64,000 nt of DNA from Spinacia oleracea. Its lineage: Eukaryota > Streptophyta > Magnoliopsida > Caryophyllales > Amaranthaceae. The notes beneath the pieces were generated by a model. That model worked only from the letters and a program-made list of their open reading frames with translations. It was not told where the DNA came from and did no database searches. The translations under genes were made by a program, and so were the position numbers. Location: NCBI RefSeq assembly GCF_020520425.1, contig NC_079488.1:86099285-86163284 (forward strand), read 5' to 3'. Below are positions 44,609-56,700 of this stretch, one piece after another (the stretch's first letter is position 1; each line of letters starts with the position of its first letter).

Positions 44609-46129
44609 CTAGTCTTTGAGCCCGTACAATGCACGGACTTTTTTTTTATATCTGAATGGTTATTATTTTTTCGTGGTATACATATTTAAAGATAATTATG
44701 GAGTATCAAATAGCATTTTCCACTAAATTATAATTATCATTTTTTAAAGCAACCAACTAAATTAATATTATTCGTGATGCTAAACATTTGTTGCATACAC
44801 ACGTCACTTTCTCTGAGCAATATTTTTAGTATTTGTAAAGCTTTCTTTGCTGCTTACCTCTTTCATTTCCTTAAGACAAAATAATGCTTCTTTAAGTTTC
44901 TCTTCCCTGCCAAAGAAGTTAATCAAAGTACGAAGTATCAAACTTTGTAAGTTAAGCCGCTAGGTACAATCTAATCTTCTAAGATCATCTATTTAAAGTG
45001 ATCGAGTGCTTCTTTTAGTCTTTTACTCTGACGTACTATTTTAGAAATAGCTACAATTTCACTCTATATTCCAAAACTATATGTATACCTAAATATTATT
45101 CTGTATTTCTTAACAACCTGCCAAGTGCTTCATGTTTTTATTTCGATGTCTAATTTTTGGCAATCCAAAAAAGACCATCTAACCTGCCTTTCACAATGCC
45201 CATGAAGAAGTTTATGAAGTAAATTGAGTAATTTTGTGCTATTTTCCTCAAAGTTCAATTAAGAACTGTCAATCCCTCCAATTTTTCTAATCTCATGCGA
45301 AGTGTAATTAACCAAACTTAAATTTCTCTAATCTCATATAATTAATCACATTAATTGCATAAAACCCCAAACCTTCCAAAAAAAATTGAATAACCTGGTT
45401 AAGATGTTTGTTTTTGTAGCAATTCCAGTTGTATGTTTTATGTAATCGTCACTAACTAATAAATTAACCTTAAATTCAATGAAAAAACACTCAATTTAAA
45501 CAATTAATCAATCAGATGAATAAGATAGAAATGGAAGTTAACACGAATTCACATAATTATAAAAGTTACAAAAATAGTGAACACGAATTCACACAACAAT
45601 CATGAACTAAATATTAAAATTTTTAAAAAACCACAAAATATAGAACCTTACTGCATATATATAAACTCCCATAAACTCCGCATTCTAGTAGACACGCAAA
45701 TCAAACAAATATATAGAGTAGCTACCTCATATCTATTTATGACGGTCATGTGATTACAAAAGAGAAACCCAAATATTTTGGATTAAATTCTCCATGAATT
45801 AATAGATTAAATGATTCATTAATAAATAAAAGGTTAACATTAATTTATTTCGTACAAAACAGATGAATACCACAATTGAAGAGGAGAGGAGTAAATAATT
45901 AAGGTTTTAATTTTAAGTGTAAATTAAATGGATTAAATGAGAGAGTAAAGGTTGGAGATAAATGGAAGGGGAATATGGAAAGACTAAGGACTGAAAAGGT
46001 TAGGGGTGAAACCGAAAAGGGAAGATAGGTAGTAAGAAGAGAAGACATGTGGCAGGTAGAAGAATAAGATAATAGCAACAAAGTGACATGTGATATATAT
46101 GATTTTAGTTTTTAAATAATAGGTATAGA
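44609..46129 (-). mobile_element. Non-autonomous Helitron
   Basis: The minus strand begins TCTATACCTATTATTTAAA (46129), a common Helitron 5' start. It ends with a hairpin CCGTGCA-TTG-TACGGG, ten bases, then CTAG (44609). It sits between A and T with no target duplication, as expected. No RepHel gene is present; the interior is AT-rich and non-coding. Confidence 0.7.
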
Positions 46130-46470
46130 TTAGGATAGGATTAACATATGAGAGATGGAATGTCAATGACTGCCTGTGCTAACAAACCGTAACCGACATG
46201 ATTTAAGAAAATGATAACGTTTTTGGGGGGGAATAAATTTATGTATGAAGGCTAATAAAGATAGGGAGAAGATGGTGGGATCGAATTGAAGGTGAAATTG
46301 GAGTTTGATTCTGTTTCGAGGAGCAACTGAAGGTTTTTGGGAGGGTTTTGGCGATGGTGGGATCAAATTGAAGATAATTGAAGACGATAGATTGTCAATG
46401 GTCGTAATTTGCAAGGAGAACTCATCAGTTTGCAATGAATGAAGATTAATGCCGAGGAGGAGGATGCGGA
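46130..46470. other. Spacer between Helitron end and tandem duplication
   Basis: Two G-rich segments around GATGGTGGGATC(G/A)AATTGAAG (46269, 46352) form a diverged direct repeat. No gene is seen. Confidence 0.4.
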
Positions 46471-46861
46471 GCTGCAGAGAAGACAATAAGACGATGACAG
46501 GATATGAAATTGGGTAGTTTTGGGTTTTTTTTTTCTTTTATTTTGTATGTTTTTTAAAAAGGAGTAAACGCATAGCCACATGTCTTCTAAGAGGTGATGC
46601 TGATGTGTCCGCCACATGTCTTGATAACGGTGTTGCTTACATGTCCTTAAAATAGAGATGATTATCAGCTGCAGAGAAGACAATAAGACGATGACAGGAT
46701 ATGAAATTGGGCAGTTTTGGGTTTTTTTGTTCTTTTATGTTTTATGTTTTTTAAAAAGGTGTAAACGCATAGCTACATGTCTTCTAAGAGGTGATGCTGA
46801 TGTGTCCGCCACATGTCTTGATAACGGTGTTGCTTACATGTCCTTAAAATAGAGATAGTTA
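46471..46861. repeat. 197-bp tandem duplication
   Basis: GCTGCAGAGAAGACAATAAG starts both copies, at 46471 and 46668, and the copies are nearly identical through TGTCCTTAAAATAGAGAT. It abuts a Helitron-like 5' end. Confidence 0.9.
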
Positions 46862-46885
46862 TCTTTTTTAAATAATAGGTATTGA
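46862..46885 (-). mobile_element. Second Helitron-like 5' terminus
   Basis: The minus strand reads A|TCAATACCTATTATTTAAA, very similar to the 5' end at 46129. Its own 3' end was not found; it may be a nested or truncated copy. Confidence 0.4.
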
Positions 46886-46944
46886 TTATTAATTACATTT
46901 CTAACAAAAAATGTTTTTTTTTTTTGATTGGCTTGATTCTAGGA

Positions 46945-47505
46945 TTTTTCTTTAAATCACCTAAAAAATCAAAAAATTATATTTTTACCACCTAATAAAA
47001 TCGAAAAATTATTTTTTTACCACCTGAAAAACTAAAACTTGTATTTTACCTTCTAAAAAAAGTTAAAACTTGTTTTTTATCATCTGGAAATGAAAAAATA
47101 GATGAAACCGTTATGTGGGGTGCCACAATAACAGTAATATTTCATATTTTTCTTTTCTTCGATTTCATGTATTTTAACTACATTCTCTTCCCCTGCTTCA
47201 TTCTCTTCCATTAATTCACATAATTTTTCCTCCATTAATTCACAAAATTGACAAAATTCAATGACAGCAAAGAGAGGAGGATGAAGGAGTTAAAGAAAAT
47301 CGCAGAGTGAGTGTAAAAAATTGGAGGAAAATTGAATTAGTGGGTCACACATAACATTTTCATCTATTTTTCTATTTTCAAGTGGTCAAAAACAAGTTTA
47401 AATTTTTTTTTTTTAGGTGCTAAAGTACATGTTTTAGTTTTCTAGGTATAGTAAAAAAAAATGCAATTTTATAGGTGGTAAAAAAAAACAATTTATCTTT
47501 GATTC
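46945..47505. mobile_element. Foldback (long-TIR) element
   Basis: The left arm has TTTTTACCACCTAATAAAA and ACCACCTGAAAAACTAAAAC; the right arm has the complements in mirror order (GTTTTAGTTTTCTAGG, TTTATAGGTGGTAAAAA). Arms are about 150-200 bp and diverged. No ORF is present. Confidence 0.6.
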
Positions 47506-48082
47506 TACACATGAATGTAAATACTCTTTTTAAAAATTTTATAATCTAAATAATTCATTGATAAAAAGTCATATGACATTTAAATAAAAATTTGAATTGA
47601 ACAAATACATAACATTAGAATCAAATAAAAACTTCCTTTCACCATAGCAACGATGGTAGTATATCGAATATTTTGTATACCCTCTTTAACATCGTTGTGA
47701 TTTACAATTTTTCTTGACAAGGGGGTCTGTAATATGTTGTTGCCGTGATAAATATGATTTTAGTATGATTCGTCTAATTGTAGTCGAAAATTGGTCTCCA
47801 TTTCAATTCCGCACAAATATTTACGGAAAAACAACCTGAACTAAACTAAATACAAAAAACTTAACTAGACGCGAACCATCATAGGGGTAGTTATTACACT
47901 GAAAATGTCTATTTTTTATTGAGATCGAACGCAAAAAACAAAACAGAATTGAAGAGAAAGGGTCGGAAATAACCAAATTTCCAAAGAGCTTTGGCTATTT
48001 CCGGCCTAAGAAACCCTAGTTTTTGTAAACCCTAAAAAGAGGAGAAGAGAGGGAGGAACGTAAATAGTTATTGTGGAGCGCC
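47506..48082. other. AT-rich spacer
   Basis: No coding signal. GAAACCCTAGTTTTTGTAAACC near 48010 may pair with 49555-49620 and so belong to the next foldback element. Confidence 0.35.
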
Positions 48083-49545
48083 ATATTACTCACCCGTCCT
48101 AATAAATAACTCAACTAACCCTCCCTATATTTACTATCTCTTTTACATTTTTTACCTTTTACCTTTTAACTTGCACCCCCTTCCCACCCGCCTTCAACCT
48201 CCAGCCACCAGCCGGTAAAGCTTTTTTATTTTAAAAAAAGATAGACCTAGACTTCGTCGTTTTGAGCTTGTACCATGGTAGAGACTTCTTCACTTTAAGC
48301 ATTGACCATGAAGAATTCTTAAAACATAAAAGTTTCTACCTTGGTCCAAACTCATAACAATAAAGTCCCTGTATTATAAAAAAAAATATTAATTCGCTTT
48401 TGAATTTTTTATAATAATAATTTTTAAAATTTGGTCAATAATAATTAACAAGAATAGTAATAAATACAAATACTATTTTTTAAAAAAAATAAACTGTTAC
48501 TCCATATTTGGCATTTGATGATTTTTTTTTTAATAGATATTTCAAAGAGAAAACTTCTTCGTGTTGAGCTTATACCATGGTAGAGATTTCTACACTTTAA
48601 GCTTCGACCATGGTGGTAGCTCAAAACGTATAAGCCGATATTGTGGTCCAAACTCAATACGAAGAAGCCCCGTGTCAAAAAAAAATATTAACCCGATTTT
48701 GAATTTATGATACAGTAATAACAAATTTCAATCTGATTAAGAATAATTTATAAGAAAAATTAATTTAGTGAATAATTTATTTTGAAAAAAATTATTACTC
48801 CATATTAGACATTTGATTAAAAAAGATTAATAGATATTTCAAATAGACCTACACTTCTTCGTTTTGAGCTTGCATTATGGTAGAGACTTCGGGTGTTTGA
48901 GCTAATTTTACTATGGTGGAAGCTTAAAACGAAGAAGTCTTTACTCTGGAAGAAGCCTAACATGCAGTTGTCTCCATGTTAAAAAAAAAAAGTATAGACA
49001 TCTGCTAAATTTTGTGCCAAGACTTTTGCATTTTAAGCTTCTCCCATGGTGGGAGGTCAAACAGAGGAAGTCTACACCACTGACGAAGCTCAAAAGGAAA
49101 AAGTTTAAGTAAACTTTTCCGGAATAATAAATTCATTTAAAACATTAAATTATATAAAACTAATCAATGTCACAACTAACAACTGAATTAATTTTTTTTT
49201 GTAACATGGAGACTTTTGCGTTTTAAGCTTCCGTCATGGTAGTGTTCCTCTTTTGTTTGAGCTCGAAGCTCAAACGGTAGAAGTTTCCACCATGATAGTA
49301 TCTCAAACGACAAAAGTCTCCACCATTGTGTAACCGCAAACTGTGAAAGTCTCTGCAAGCTTCCGACTTGATCGCTGAAAAAATGCCCATCGATATTTTG
49401 AGTCGCCGTAAAATTTTCACCGAAGTGGTGGGAGTGTGTGTGAAGGTTGAAGGGTGGGTGGAAGTTCAAAAGTTACAAAATGTAAAAGAGGTTAGTAATT
49501 ATAAGGAGAGGTAGTTGGGTTATTTAATAGGGCGGGTGAATAATG
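48083..49545. mobile_element. Foldback element with about 300-bp internal repeats
   Basis: The left arm (48083-48210, CACCCGTCCTAATAAATAAC...CCACCCGCCTTCAACCT) pairs with the right arm (49435-49545). Between them are three diverged direct units of about 297 bp marked by TAGATATTTCAAA and CTTCGTTTTGAGCTT...CATGGTAGAGACTTC, near 48239, 48540 and 48840. No transposase is present. Confidence 0.6.
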
Positions 49546-50727
49546 GGACGAGGTTTAGAAAACCCCAATTCTTATAAAAGCTTTTAATAGATTTTTAGTT
49601 AATTTCATTTAGGGTTTTTCTAAGTTTCTAACCCTTCCTACTCCCTACTCCCTCTTATATCCCAACACATCTACGTGCACCCTCTCGCATTTTCACTTTA
49701 CACGTACGTCTTATTTGAGGAGAAAATGTAAGAGATATAACCCATGGACATAAGAATACTCTTGGTGCACCTAATAATTTTATTTTATTATAAAATAAAA
49801 ATGAAAAACGGTAGTTTTTTTGCTTGGCCTTGTGTTTACTTGCTGAAAACTAAATGAAAGTACCCTGTTGTTAACAAAAACTACAAGTACCTTTTATCCA
49901 AACAAACAAAAAACAAATAATTCATCTACAACAATAATAAATAAATAAATAAAAACAGAAGCCTGAAGCCATGAAAGGAAGCTTCCCCCCTAAGAGAAAG
50001 CAAGAGTAATAGATGAATGTATTGGCTAAAATTAGGTACAGCTAGATGAATGCATTGGCAACATTAGCTAAAAATTGCCCTTTTCCCCACTACTCAAATT
50101 CTCTGAGAATTGAAACGTTAAAAAAAAAAAAAAAAAAAAAGAGTAAGATTCGAGAATTCAAAATCAAAACTGGGGCAAAAGGAACTCTGAGAGTTTGATG
50201 GACACCCCTACTGTGGTCCTATAGCCCCAACCATATTAAGTACATTACGTATTGAACACATGGGGTATAATTTTAGAGATTTACAGCTTCAATATACCGT
50301 CCCAAACGGGGAGGAGGGGGGGGGGGGGGGGGGGGGGGAATGGAGAAGTTTAAGTGTTTAACCTATCCTGCTGAAGAAGAGCAAAAATACAGCAATTCTT
50401 ACGGATAAGAGTACAAAGGCTACAGACTACTATTGCAACAACCCTAATTCAGTAATTCCCAAACAAGAAAGATGAAAAAGAATAGAAACTCCTCGCCAAT
50501 ATGAAAACAAAATGAGAAGTGGAGATGAAAATTTGTCATCAAGTGAGGTTTAACAGTTCTATATAGAGACATGGTGTAGTGACATTTAAAAGAACCAAAA
50601 AACAAAAAAACACCTAGCGATGAGGTCTACACATTAGAAGAATCAGACAACTGGCCAAGAGACTCAAACAGTGAAGGATGGTATAAACTTTCTTCCAATT
50701 GGTATTAATAACTTACACAGCAAATCA
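49546..50727. other. Intergenic DNA and likely 3' UTR of the ZFPL1-like gene
   Basis: Contains a poly(A) run (50119-50139) and a G-run of over 20 (about 50316-50338). The 3' UTR of the gene on the right should lie in the last few hundred bases, but no poly(A) signal could be chosen. Confidence 0.4.
50316..50338 (+). repeat. Poly(G) run
   Basis: More than 20 consecutive G residues, capable of G-quadruplex formation. It may vary in length or be mis-sequenced. Confidence 0.8.
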
Positions 50728-53700
50728 CTATTGCTCATCATTAGGCATTTCCTGGCCCAGGCTACTTTGAGCAAGTCTGTAATAGAGGATACCCATTGTT
50801 GCCATGCATGCCCTGCAACCACCAAAGAAGCTTACAACTGTAAAACATGAAAACATAAAATTGCAAATAGAAGATCAGAATACATCAGTAAACATTACAT
50901 TATGGCTATGAAAAGGAGAATTTTTCTTGGATCCATTCTTGATGATCTCGGATGCCGCACACGTCCTTCTGTAATATCATCAGCATTTAACGAGTCCTTA
51001 CGAGATGGAGCAGTTACTGGCAAAGTGGGCAAAGCACTAGACCAGAAGGGCAGCAGTGCTCTGAGGAACTTATGACGAAAAGGACCTGTTGAAATTAATG
51101 ACCAAATCAGTTACAGAACACTTTGCTTAATCATAAAAGTTGCATCTGATTGCTTGCATGAAAAAAGATATGCAATACTCCCTCTGTCCAGGTGCTACTG
51201 TCAGAGGTAAAAGAATTTTGGCTGGTTTCAAGAAGATCGTCATATTGAGTTAATTTACAACACTTCGAAATTTTGGAAAAAGTTATACACTTATACCCTT
51301 GATGCTCTTTAATCAACAATAACAGCAAATAGTAGCAACTAATTATAAAGCTCCTTGAGGAATAAAATCATGATTTGGACATCAGCAAATGTGTCAACCA
51401 AAATATAGGTTTTTTTTTATCTATGGTAATGATATTAATGAATAATGATTATCAGTGTGGAACTGAGGGAATAATTAAACTAGAATCCAGGTAAAGCAGT
51501 CTTAAGACAGAATGGTTCATTCATATATCTTCAATCCCAAGTGTCATAACAGAAATCACATGCCTTCACACCAAGACTTATTCTATCTTACTCTCCTTGT
51601 TAAGGCCCCCTATTTTCCTAGGTCGAGCTTTAACCATTAACAAAATAAACACTCACCCAATCCAACTTAAATATATTTCAATAAAGTAAGAACTCATAGC
51701 TTATAATTAGCTAAGAAGGCAAGACATCAAATCCAATTCTCGGTGGTCTGTAGTTTAAACCCTAAAATAAACACTTATTATTGTACATTAAGTATAAAAT
51801 GTTCCTGGCTGAGATGAATATATGACATTGCATACGATCAAGAACGCTTTATAATTTATTATTATAAATTGTAGATATCACTAAAATATTTTAATTAAAA
51901 ATAGATGAAAAGTAATACTCCCTTCATCCCACTACTCTGGTAAATGTCTATTTTTCCAATGTCAAATTCAGTTTTGTGATTGCTTCATTTTGTACAATTA
52001 TGCATTGAAGTACCTAAAAACTTCCAGAAATAGAAATGGTAGTGAATGAAAGTTTTCTTTTAAAAAATAAAATAAAAAAGAGGTGGTGGAAGGCATTATA
52101 TTAAATGTTCATTTTTTTTTGTTTCCCTATACATGACAGTTACTCCATAGTCCATAGTACAAAGAACGGGTATTATGAAAGTGTAGCATTTGCAAAGCAT
52201 CCTCACCTCTTCGAGAGTACTTCTTCCTGTTCCCATCCTCATCATCGGCAAAATATGAAATTTCAGAGTTCTGCCTTTCAACATGTATTGTACCTTTCCG
52301 TGTAGTAGCCCCAGCCTGCACAAACCTCTAGTTTTAACACTGACGTACCAAAAGGAAATTACGAGAAACAATACTACAACAAAAAGAACAAGAGTTTTTG
52401 AATGCAGACTCCAAACACTGACAGCAAACTTCAAATGCAGATTTGAATAGAAGTCTTACAGTTGCGGGACTTCCAGCTTTAACAAAATTAGGCTCATGAT
52501 TAGAACTAGCGGGAGAACCCTCTATCTCTACAATATCTTGTGTAGTAGCTCTAGATGAGCCTGTTCCAACACCAACTGTTGCTTCATTTTTCATTCCTTC
52601 GATGCCTCCAGCACCTGATACACGCTTCAAGGGATCTGAAGAGAAGGCAGGGGGTGGACCGCGGTCTGGTGCTGTCATTGAGACAGGATGGCTTCCAAAA
52701 ACACTTTTCTCAAGACCAGTCTGCAATATGACAACCAGATACTGTAAACTAAAAAAACAGTATTCCAGAAGAGCACGAGACTTCAGATTAATAAGCGAAA
52801 CATATCTTAGATTAAACAATCCAAACATTCAACAGGTTTCAAGAACAAACATTAATATTAAAACACTAGATTAGGTCCCGTGCATGCACGGATATTCTAA
52901 AATCATTTGACTGAACATCAAGCCCGGTCCTGACAATTTATGGGCCATAGGCGAAACAAAAAGAAAAGGCCCTTTATTTAAAAAATTCTACTATTAAGAA
53001 TTTCGTTAAATTTTAATTTATTTTCCAATAAAAATATTTCATACGGAGTACTATGTTTAATTACGATAATCAACCAAGTAATTGAAAGTACAATTCCCCT
53101 GAAAAAACATTAATAGGAAGTAAGAAGCATTAATTACAAAAACAAAGTTAAGCTAAATAATTATATTTTAATTTTACGATCAATTTACTCTTATATTGTT
53201 TGAGTCCTATAAACACAATCCTATAAAAGTCCTATAAAAAAATTTATAGGATTGTGTTAATACACTTAATAGAATCCGGTGCAATCCTATATTATTAACA
53301 CAATCCTATTTTATAGGATAGTGTTAATAGGACTCTTATATTGTTTGAGTCCTGTTAACACAATCCTATAAAAAAATATAATTTTTTTTAGGCGGGAAAA
53401 TTTTGCACCAGGATGTGACATGCACATCCTAGTGTCTATTTTAGTATAATAACAATGAAAATGGTAACAAGAAATAGTGATGACTGAACAAGTACACACC
53501 TAAAGTCATAAAAGCATACACCTCATAGGATCTGTTTACAAACTGTTTATTTACAAAATTCAGTCCTTAGTCAGATCAATCCAGCTAAGTTTTCTTTAAA
53601 ATTATCTTCCTAGTTTATGATTTCATCCACTGACTTAAAGGCACTAAACTATGAGTAAATTAATATGCTTATTGATTCTTGCTTGAATAGTTCATCTTTC

Positions 53701-56700
53701 ATTCTTTAATACAACACGCCTAGAAAAAGTTATAATACGGGACCTGTTTTCAACACTAACTCTAAAACCTGTTTCTACGCAAAATAACACGAAGTATTTA
53801 TTTTATTTTTGTATTGCAGCAAAGGGCACATAAAATGCCAATCTGAGGCTGTAATAACTTTAATCGCACAAATAAACCCTTCAAAAGGTCTTGCACGCAC
53901 TAGATGTACAATAAATTATTGTACATCGTGATAACTGTTACTCAGTTTTTGGTAACTTTTAACATGTTTTGATTAACTTTTATATTATATTTTTTTGATG
54001 GATAAATATTTTAAAGAGTTACTTACTCCCTCCGTCCCAGATTAGTTGTTACACTTACCTTTGCACAAAGTTTTAGATGATAAGTGGTTGTTTGGTTATC
54101 AATTGTTATTTTATTGAAAAAGTAGATGTGATAGGAGTTAGTGAGGTGTATTTTTTAATTGAATGAGAGAGGGTGTGGGGACAAAAAAAATTTAGTGGGA
54201 AGAGAGACAATAAAATAATTGTGGGTCATTCCTAATTTAGAAGTGTAACAACTAATTTGGGACAGACGGAAAAAGAAAGTGTAACAACTAATCTGGGGCG
54301 GAGGGAGTAATTACTTTTATATGTTGTTATTGATTTTGAAGGGATAATTTTATTAAGAGGAAATTTATATCACAAAAGAATAAATAACTTTTACATTACA
54401 TTGGACAACTTTTAAACATTTTGAGTCTTTTACTCCGATGTACAATATTTATTGTACACCACCTTTAAATAAGAATTTGTGTAAAGCCTTTCATTGACTA
54501 ATATAGCGTACAACTCCCAAAAACAAAAAAATATGGGGGTGGAAATGGAATAAGGGTTAATTAGAGTGAATTAGGGTCAAGGTTGGCTTTCAGCACAGAG
54601 TTGTGTATTAAGGGTGGTTTATATTAATTTTCTCAGTTAAAAGGTGTTTTTGGGGATAGATCCTTCACTTAAGGATGGATTTTGGTTAAAAGTTATTTCT
54701 ATTAATTGTAATACATCAAATTTAGAACCCAAAATTGCTTACTAGCATAATCAATGAAAAGATTGATTTGATCCATAATCAATACTTGCAACACAATATG
54801 AGTCCTTCTTTGTAGATAATTATGTTTGGTTAACCATCTCAACATATTTTAGAGCGAATATTGCTTACTTCAACAAAAAGTATATCTCGCCCGTTGTAAA
54901 TAATCTTGTGTAAAACAGTAAGCATAATCTTTCTACGCTAGGATCAATTTTAACTAAGAATATCAAGGTCATCCTGAATGATAATATAGCAGGTCTTATC
55001 TGTCTGCAGGAAATTGAACCTAGAAAAACAAAGTTCATATCAACAATTTGTTAACTATTTAACAAAAAAGAGTTCATTTTGTAGGTCAGAACCAAAATGT
55101 CAACCCCCCTAAGGTGAAGGGTGAATGTAGCCCAGTAACTTCCTATGCTGCCTGCTAGTTTCCTGTCGAAATAGCGAGATTAGATGAAAACCTTAATTAC
55201 TGCTGGCTCATAAGTCATAACACTGGCTTGTCACAACTCGCAAGCAGAAAAAAGGTTAGATTACAGGATTGCACAGGGATTAACAAGTTTTCTGAATCAG
55301 TGAAACAGCATAAAAATATAATTGTGTTGCTACAAGGTTTCTATTAGCGAATATTCATAAGTGTAAAATTGATACTTCGTAGCATGGAATTAAAACTCGG
55401 TCGTTACGTTACGTAACGGCCGTTCTGTAACCTGTTATGGATTTCCGTTCCGCGAAACCCCGTTACGCTACGGTTCGAAAAAAATCGCGTCTTTTCCCCC
55501 CGCGTCATCCGTTACGTAACGGTGACTCACCGCGTTAGACGTTTTTTGTCCTGTTACACCGTTCTTTTACACAAATTGACCAAAAATATTTTTGTAATTA
55601 GCTATGTAGTTTATGAAACATGATATTTCGAGTGCTTTCGCAAAATATAATACTAACTCATATTATGATAGATTTGGTTATATTGCGTCGATATAATACT
55701 TTTTAGACTTAAAATGTAATAATAAGGCTTAGACATGCTAATGTGATGTTTTTCAAAAATTTCACACCGCATCAGCCACGATCCGTTCTATTCATCCATT
55801 ACAAGCGGTTTCCGCGACAATGTGACCGTTAACGCGAACGCGTTTTTTTTCTATGCTTCGTAGATAGCAGTACAAAGACAATGTCGGATCACAACTCACA
55901 ACATGATTCATTTTCGATAGAAATATAGGAACAACACTCATTGTCCCAAGAATTCCCATTTTGATGTCAATATAACACCATTTAGCAGACAACAAGAACA
56001 AGATAACCCAAACAGATGCTCAACCCTTGGCTCCTACATGCCAAGATTGAGCCTCAATCTCTCACTCCCCGATTCCCTATGATGGCTTTAGTCCCTAATT
56101 GTCATATGGAATATTGAATACACTAGGAAGAAGACCGACTATGCCGACAAAAACTATGCATAGCTCATAGCAAATGTCTGAGTCAGTAGAAATTACCAAA
56201 GTTGTTCACACTTTCATACTTTTTTCTAAGAAAAGGAAGAAGGCGAGGTAGGAAAAGCATTTTATTTATTAACTTTTCTAGTTTAGCGGGACAAGAGAGT
56301 AAAGTACTCCCTCCGTTTCTATACAGTTCCAACATACACTTTCTTACACACTTTAAGAAAAAAGAATCAAACTTCTTTATTATGAGGGCATAAATGGAAA
56401 GTTCCATGGTTTTATTTGGTGGGTGAGAGGTTAGAAGTTAATAAAGAGAATAAAGTTAGGTCATAAATGTTATTGCATACTTCCTCCGTCCCGCAATAGA
56501 TGCATCATTTCTCTTTTGGACACTATTCATTAACTAACTTTGACAATTATTCTTTCACATTATGTAAAAACAAATATAGTCAAGTGAGATCTTGTTAAAT
56601 TCGTATCACTGTGAGGATTCCAAATATCAATTTTTTATAATTTTTACTTACACACAATTTGAGATATTAATGTTCAAAGAAGCATGTTGGGATACGTGAA

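Noticed and set aside
53311-53499. Cys-rich small open frame
   Set aside because: Overlaps the CTATAAAA repeat segment and intron DNA, with no supporting motif.
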